Under the pieces are notes generated by a model. It did not search any database. It was not told the origin of the DNA and saw nothing but the letters and a program-made list of their open reading frames with translations. Source: UBA993 sp964436815 (GTDB lineage Bacteria; Bacillota; Dethiobacteria; DTU022). Taken from it: a stretch of 46,523 nt of DNA. Positions within the stretch are counted from its first letter, which is position 1; each line of letters opens with the position of its first letter. The DNA is taken from assembly GCA_964436815.1 (NCBI GenBank), contig CAYTER010000014.1, forward strand, positions 1-46,523. The letters run 5' to 3'. Shown here piece after piece: positions 43,094 to 46,523 of the stretch. A program made the position numbers and the translations under genes.

Positions 43094-44017
43094 ATGAACA
43101 GCATCTTTAAAAGCCGCCTGTGGGAAGGATTCTGGCAGATAGCCGATCCAAAAATCTGGATTGCCTCCACCATCCCGATGGCTGTTGGCGGAGCTCTGGC
43201 TTTCGCCTACAGCGGACGTTTCAGCTGGCCCTGGTTCCTGGCCGGAGTGGTCGCCATCTATTTACTTGAAATAGGCAAGAATGCCATAAATGAATATGTC
43301 GACTTTCTTAGCGGGGTAGACCGCTTTGTCACCCCCGATAAAAGAACTCCCTTCAGTGGGGGCAAAAAAACTATTGTCGACGGCAAGCTGACCCTGAAGG
43401 AAAACCTGGTGATCGGTATTGTCACTATTGCAGCCGGTTGCCTCCTCGGACTTTTCATTATTTTTTTCCGGGAGTTTAATGCCCTCTGGTTTGGCCTGGC
43501 CGGAGTTTTTTTCGCCCTTTTTTACAGCCTGCCGCCTTTTCAGTTCGCTTATCGCGGATTAGGAGAGTTCATCGTCGGGCTTACCTTTGGACCACTGATC
43601 ACCTGTGGCACTTTCCTGGTCCAAACCGGGACTGTTACCCCCTTGTTAGTCCTGACATCGATTCCGCTTGGTCTGCTGATCGCCAATGTGCTTTGGATCA
43701 ATCAATATCCTGATTACGAAGCTGACCTACAGGGCGGCAAGAGAAATGGCGTAGTCCGCCTCGGCAAAAAAAGAGCAGGCCATATCTTTGCCCTGCTCTT
43801 TGGACTGGCTTATTTAACCATGCCGTTACTGGCAATTCTTTATGCGAGCTTTTATTGGCTCCTTCCGCTAATCAGCCTGCCCCTGGCCTTCAGGGCAATC
43901 ATAGTAGCCCGGAATTATTATGACAACATCCCTCTGCTGATCGAAGCCAATGCCAAGACAATCCAAATCTACCAGCTAACCGGCCTCACCATGGTTGCCG
44001 CAGCCCTGCTCATGTAA
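43094..44017 (+). CDS. UbiA-family prenyltransferase, MenA-like
   Basis: The 307-residue membrane protein has about eight hydrophobic helices and the two Asp-rich motifs of UbiA enzymes: NEYVDFLSGVDRF with RTPFSGGKKTI, and NQYPDYEADLQGGKRN. These bind the Mg-diphosphate of a polyprenyl donor. The pattern is closest to MenA-type enzymes that prenylate dihydroxynaphthoate for menaquinone; no other menaquinone gene is in view. The ATG follows the aspartokinase stop directly, with GGAG 8 bases upstream. Confidence 0.82.
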   Translation: MNSIFKSRLWEGFWQIADPKIWIASTIPMAVGGALAFAYSGRFSWPWFLAGVVAIYLLEIGKNAINEYVDFLSGVDRFVTPDKRTPFSGGKKTIVDGKLTLKENLVIGIVTIAAGCLLGLFIIFFREFNALWFGLAGVFFALFYSLPPFQFAYRGLGEFIVGLTFGPLITCGTFLVQTGTVTPLLVLTSIPLGLLIANVLWINQYPDYEADLQGGKRNGVVRLGKKRAGHIFALLFGLAYLTMPLLAILYASFYWLLPLISLPLAFRAIIVARNYYDNIPLLIEANAKTIQIYQLTGLTMVAAALLM

Positions 44018-44042
44018 CCTATCTTACAGCCAAATAACTAAA

Positions 44043-44075
44043 GGGCACCTGCTACCCTGTCGCAGCAAATGCCCC
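44043..44075. terminator. Hairpin between convergent genes, likely bidirectional terminator
   Basis: GGGCA (44043-44047) pairs with TGCCC (44070-44074), and TGCT (44050-44053) with AGCA (44064-44067) inside it. T-rich but imperfect tails follow on both strands. It sits between the prenyltransferase gene and the convergent symporter gene. Confidence 0.5.
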
Positions 44076-44128
44076 TGTGATTCTATTTTAGCAGGTTTAA
44101 GATCACCAGCTTCAAGCTGCTGATCAAC

Positions 44129-45730
44129 TTACTTCTTCGACCAGAAGAAGAGCGGTTTGCCTTCCATGCTTTCGCCGCTGGCAGTAAGCATCGGTTTTGG
44201 CGGGTCTGACTTCTGGGTTCTCAAAGTTACCACGATTAAAGTGATAGTACACACAACTGCTGCCGGTATCGTCGCGAAGAAAAGAGCATCCCAGATCCCT
44301 TCGTCAACCCAGTACCATTTTTCAAAATTGACCATGTACCAGTTTGACTCGATGGTATGAGGCAGTGCAGCAGCAAAACCGATTATCCAGGTTATTACCC
44401 CGGCGAAAAAGGAAGCTACCGCACCCTTGAGGTTAGCCTTCTTCCAGAAAAGACCGGCAATGAAAGCAGGCACCACTGTAGGCAAACCGATCGCACCGGC
44501 AAATACAATCAGCTTGTAAAGTGACGGCAGTAGAATGGCAATAGTCATGCAGATGATCGCCGTAACCGGGATGGCGAACCTGACCGCTTTCAGGGTGTCA
44601 ACCGTGGTTGCTTTCGGTCTGAAATAGCGGTAAACATTATGCCCGAGTAATGTCGAATTGATCAGTACACTGTCTCCCGCAGTCGAAATAATCGCCCCGG
44701 TAATCATCACAATAAAGAATACGGCATACCAGTCGGGCATGAAGTTTTGAGCCGCCCAGATTAATACCTGCTCGTTTTCAGCCGGGCTGACCAGCCGGAA
44801 TCCATGAGTAAAAACAGCAATTCCGATCAATACCGGAATCAGGGCAATAGCCAGATAGAGGAAACCGGCGGTGATAAAACCGCCTGATGCCGTTCTGGCA
44901 GTTCTTGCCGCCAGGGCGCGCTGCATCAAAATCGCACAGCTTAAGTCACCCAACCCCACACCGAGCCAGGCAGCTAAATAGGATATGAAACCAAAAAGGC
45001 CTACATAATAAAGAAAACCGCGGGCATCAGAAAGAGGCAATAATCTAAACGGCGGCAGTTTATCCCAGACCCGGGCATTTTCCACAAAGAAATCCCAACC
45101 ACCGACACCTTTGATTACTGCTGGTAACAATATTAACAGGGCGGCGATAATCAGCACCGTGTTCATGGTATCCAGTCTCGAAAGCGCTTTTAATCCACCA
45201 CTGTAAGTAACAATAACAATGACAATGGTGCCGATGATAACTGATATGTTGTAACTGAAACCGGTAGTGACCTGGACCAGCACTCCGGCCGCCACCATCT
45301 GCCCGGCCAGCCAGGACATGGTACCGATGATCTGAATAATCATAAACAGCACACTCATCTGGCGTCCGTAGCGATTGTCATAAAAATCCACAATTGAAGT
45401 ATAGCCGGCCTGACGCAGGCGGTAAACGAGAAAAACCCCGCCTAATACCAGGGTCAGGGCCGGTGCCCATGGATCATATATAGTGCCCTGGAAACCGAAC
45501 ATGTAAGCATAACCGGCTGCACCGAGAATTGCCCCCGCGCAGAGCCAGGTTGCAGCTGTTGAACCTACCAGGTAGACAAAGGATATATCTCTTCCCCCAA
45601 CAACATGGTCATCGCACTCTTTGATGCCGCGGGAAAAGTATAAACCGATGATAATAACCAGGACTATATAAGCGGCCAGACCCAGGTAGATCCAATTAGC
45701 GATATGGCCAAACATGGCGCTTGTTTCCAC
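44129..45730 (-). CDS. Sodium:solute symporter (SSS family)
   Basis: The 533-residue protein has about 13 hydrophobic segments and the conserved patterns of the sodium:solute symporter family, including GRDISFVYLVGSTAATWLCAG near the start and ISTAGDSVLINSTLLGHNVYR in the sodium-site region. It should import an organic solute with sodium. The substrate cannot be read from sequence. GGGGGG lies 6 bases before the GTG start. The Cache-like lipoprotein gene lies 102 bases upstream on the same strand. Confidence 0.9.
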   Translation of the reverse strand: METSAMFGHIANWIYLGLAAYIVLVIIIGLYFSRGIKECDDHVVGGRDISFVYLVGSTAATWLCAGAILGAAGYAYMFGFQGTIYDPWAPALTLVLGGVFLVYRLRQAGYTSIVDFYDNRYGRQMSVLFMIIQIIGTMSWLAGQMVAAGVLVQVTTGFSYNISVIIGTIVIVIVTYSGGLKALSRLDTMNTVLIIAALLILLPAVIKGVGGWDFFVENARVWDKLPPFRLLPLSDARGFLYYVGLFGFISYLAAWLGVGLGDLSCAILMQRALAARTARTASGGFITAGFLYLAIALIPVLIGIAVFTHGFRLVSPAENEQVLIWAAQNFMPDWYAVFFIVMITGAIISTAGDSVLINSTLLGHNVYRYFRPKATTVDTLKAVRFAIPVTAIICMTIAILLPSLYKLIVFAGAIGLPTVVPAFIAGLFWKKANLKGAVASFFAGVITWIIGFAAALPHTIESNWYMVNFEKWYWVDEGIWDALFFATIPAAVVCTITLIVVTLRTQKSDPPKPMLTASGESMEGKPLFFWSKK

Positions 45731-45782
45731 ACGTATCCCCCCTTGTTGACAAAATCATGATGCAGAATAAAACGTAAACAAG

Positions 45783-45830
45783 GCGGAGGGCTTTCTCAGC
45801 CCCCCGCTTTTTATGCTATCTAAGGATAGC
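45783..45830. terminator. Two tandem hairpins between lipoprotein and symporter genes
   Basis: GCGGAGGGC (45783-45791) pairs with GCCCCCCGC (45799-45807) with one mismatch; TTTTT follows on the plus strand but no U-run on the minus strand that carries the genes. Next to it GCTATC (45815-45820) pairs with GATAGC (45825-45830), just after the lipoprotein stop. They may stabilise or trim the lipoprotein mRNA, or partly end it before the symporter gene. Confidence 0.5.
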
Positions 45831-45832
45831 TC

Positions 45833-46459
45833 TTAGTCCATTATTTCTTCGAAAGGCTCCAGCTCAGGCACCGGAAAATCGATACCCAAAAGGAAAGAAA
45901 TTTCGCCGGCGCTGTTAAACACCGGGGCAAAAGCGGACTTCTGCAATCCATACCCGTATTCGTCCATCCAGGTTCTCTTGCTGACCTGGGGCTCACCGGT
46001 AGCAAAAGCATCAATAGTCCATGGCTCTTTTTCATATTCGTAACCATATGGATCCATGTCTTCCGGGAATGCTCCGTCAACAATGATCAGGTTGTAATCG
46101 CCGCCACCGTCGATAAAGGTGTACAGATAGGTTGCCCCTGATTCAAGCATCCAGTTATGGAGAATTTCATAGAGTTCATCGTGCTCCGGCCCCTGCCTGT
46201 TACCGTTGGCTACCACAACATCATGAAGATCGCCGTAGTAACCGTCTGCAGCATTAAGTTCGTCGCCGTAAGAGGTGACCAGGGCCAGCAGTTTGGCCAT
46301 CGCTTCATTATTTTCCGGGAAATCGTGGATATCAACATCGTCTTCGGCAGGTGTTTCATCCGGTGCAGGCGCCGGTGCCGGATCTGCCGCCGGTTGGCCG
46401 CAGCCTGCTGCCAAACCTAAGATAAGCAAAAATACAACAAGCAATAAAGCTTTTTTCAT
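45833..46459 (-). CDS. Secreted lipoprotein with Cache-like sensor domain
   Basis: The 208-residue protein has a lipoprotein signal peptide: MKK, a hydrophobic core, and lipobox LAAGC with Cys20. A Pro/Ala/Asp-rich linker follows. The rest (about 55-200) resembles a Cache sensor: ATYLYTFIDGGGDYNLIIVDG, EKEPWTIDAFATGEPQVSKRTW, SAFAPVFNSAGEISFLLGIDFPV. Such domains usually sit on chemoreceptors or kinases and bind small molecules; here it stands alone. It is very acidic. It may bind solute for, or sense the substrate of, the adjacent symporter. GGGGGA is 7 bases before the ATG. Confidence 0.72.
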   Translation of the reverse strand: MKKALLLVVFLLILGLAAGCGQPAADPAPAPAPDETPAEDDVDIHDFPENNEAMAKLLALVTSYGDELNAADGYYGDLHDVVVANGNRQGPEHDELYEILHNWMLESGATYLYTFIDGGGDYNLIIVDGAFPEDMDPYGYEYEKEPWTIDAFATGEPQVSKRTWMDEYGYGLQKSAFAPVFNSAGEISFLLGIDFPVPELEPFEEIMD

Positions 46460-46523
46460 TTGATAATCCCCCTTGATTATTTGTTGGATTTGAGAATGGT
46501 GTAATTCAGGCCTTAATCAATAA

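Noticed and set aside
1..46523. CRISPR arrays, insertion sequences, prophage or attachment sites
   Set aside because: No regularly spaced repeats, transposase or integrase reading frames, or direct repeats flanking the tRNA-Arg gene were seen.

Overview
The window looks like the chromosome of an anaerobic, Gram-positive-type bacterium (Bacillota, Clostridia or Dethiobacteria-like). Pointers are MurT/GatD peptidoglycan amidation, the YmfF/YmfH peptidase pair, an oxygen-sensitive formate dehydrogenase module, 2-hydroxyacyl-CoA dehydratase-like iron-sulfur proteins, a corrinoid-protein reactivase, strong Shine-Dalgarno sites and many TTG/GTG starts. The assignment is an inference from gene content; there is no rRNA to place it. 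I see no insertion sequence, phage gene or CRISPR array. About 40 protein genes and one tRNA fill nearly all the sequence.

Region 1 (1-11413, minus strand) is biosynthetic and housekeeping. aroA has its own divergent promoter. A second clear promoter then drives a tightly packed run: hisD-hisB-hisA-hisI-histidinol phosphatase-ogt-aroC-aroB-HD hydrolase-secD-secF-lapA-recJ (recJ is cut by the window edge). The run lacks hisH, hisF, hisC and hisE; hisG stands alone at 38-39 kb.

Region 2 (11.5-21.6 kb): a plus-strand P-loop protein with an Asp23-like tail stands alone. Next comes a minus-strand redox module nuoE-nuoF-fdhA, a GH1 beta-glucosidase and fdhD. A metallophosphoesterase precedes nuoE and a divergent TetR regulator sits upstream; a palindrome on the -10 box of the phosphoesterase promoter is a candidate operator. 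FdhA lacks its usual C-terminal molybdopterin domain.

Region 3 (21-26 kb, minus): 5-formyl-THF cyclo-ligase, an archaeal/eukaryal-type prolyl-tRNA synthetase, and an 875-residue fusion of a class III aminotransferase to an acyl-ACP-reductase-like enzyme. The fusion gene has its own promoter and a perfect 18-bp palindrome in the leader. It is the most striking gene here: the two activities could together turn an acyl thioester into an amine.

Region 4 (26.2-29.6 kb, plus): a HEAT-like scaffold protein and an HD-GYP protein that share an N-terminal domain, preceded by a long leader with a possible pseudoknot over the ribosome-binding site.

Region 5 (29.6-37.3 kb): the M16 pair ymfH/ymfF (minus), then on plus tRNA-Arg(CCG), a RACE-type corrinoid activator, a CBS protein, murT and gatD.

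Region 6 (37.3-46.5 kb): a membrane-anchored parvulin chaperone and hisG (minus); two HgdB/BcrC-like proteins, aspartokinase (with a probable internal start for a beta subunit) and a UbiA prenyltransferase (plus); then a sodium:solute symporter and a Cache-like lipoprotein (minus).
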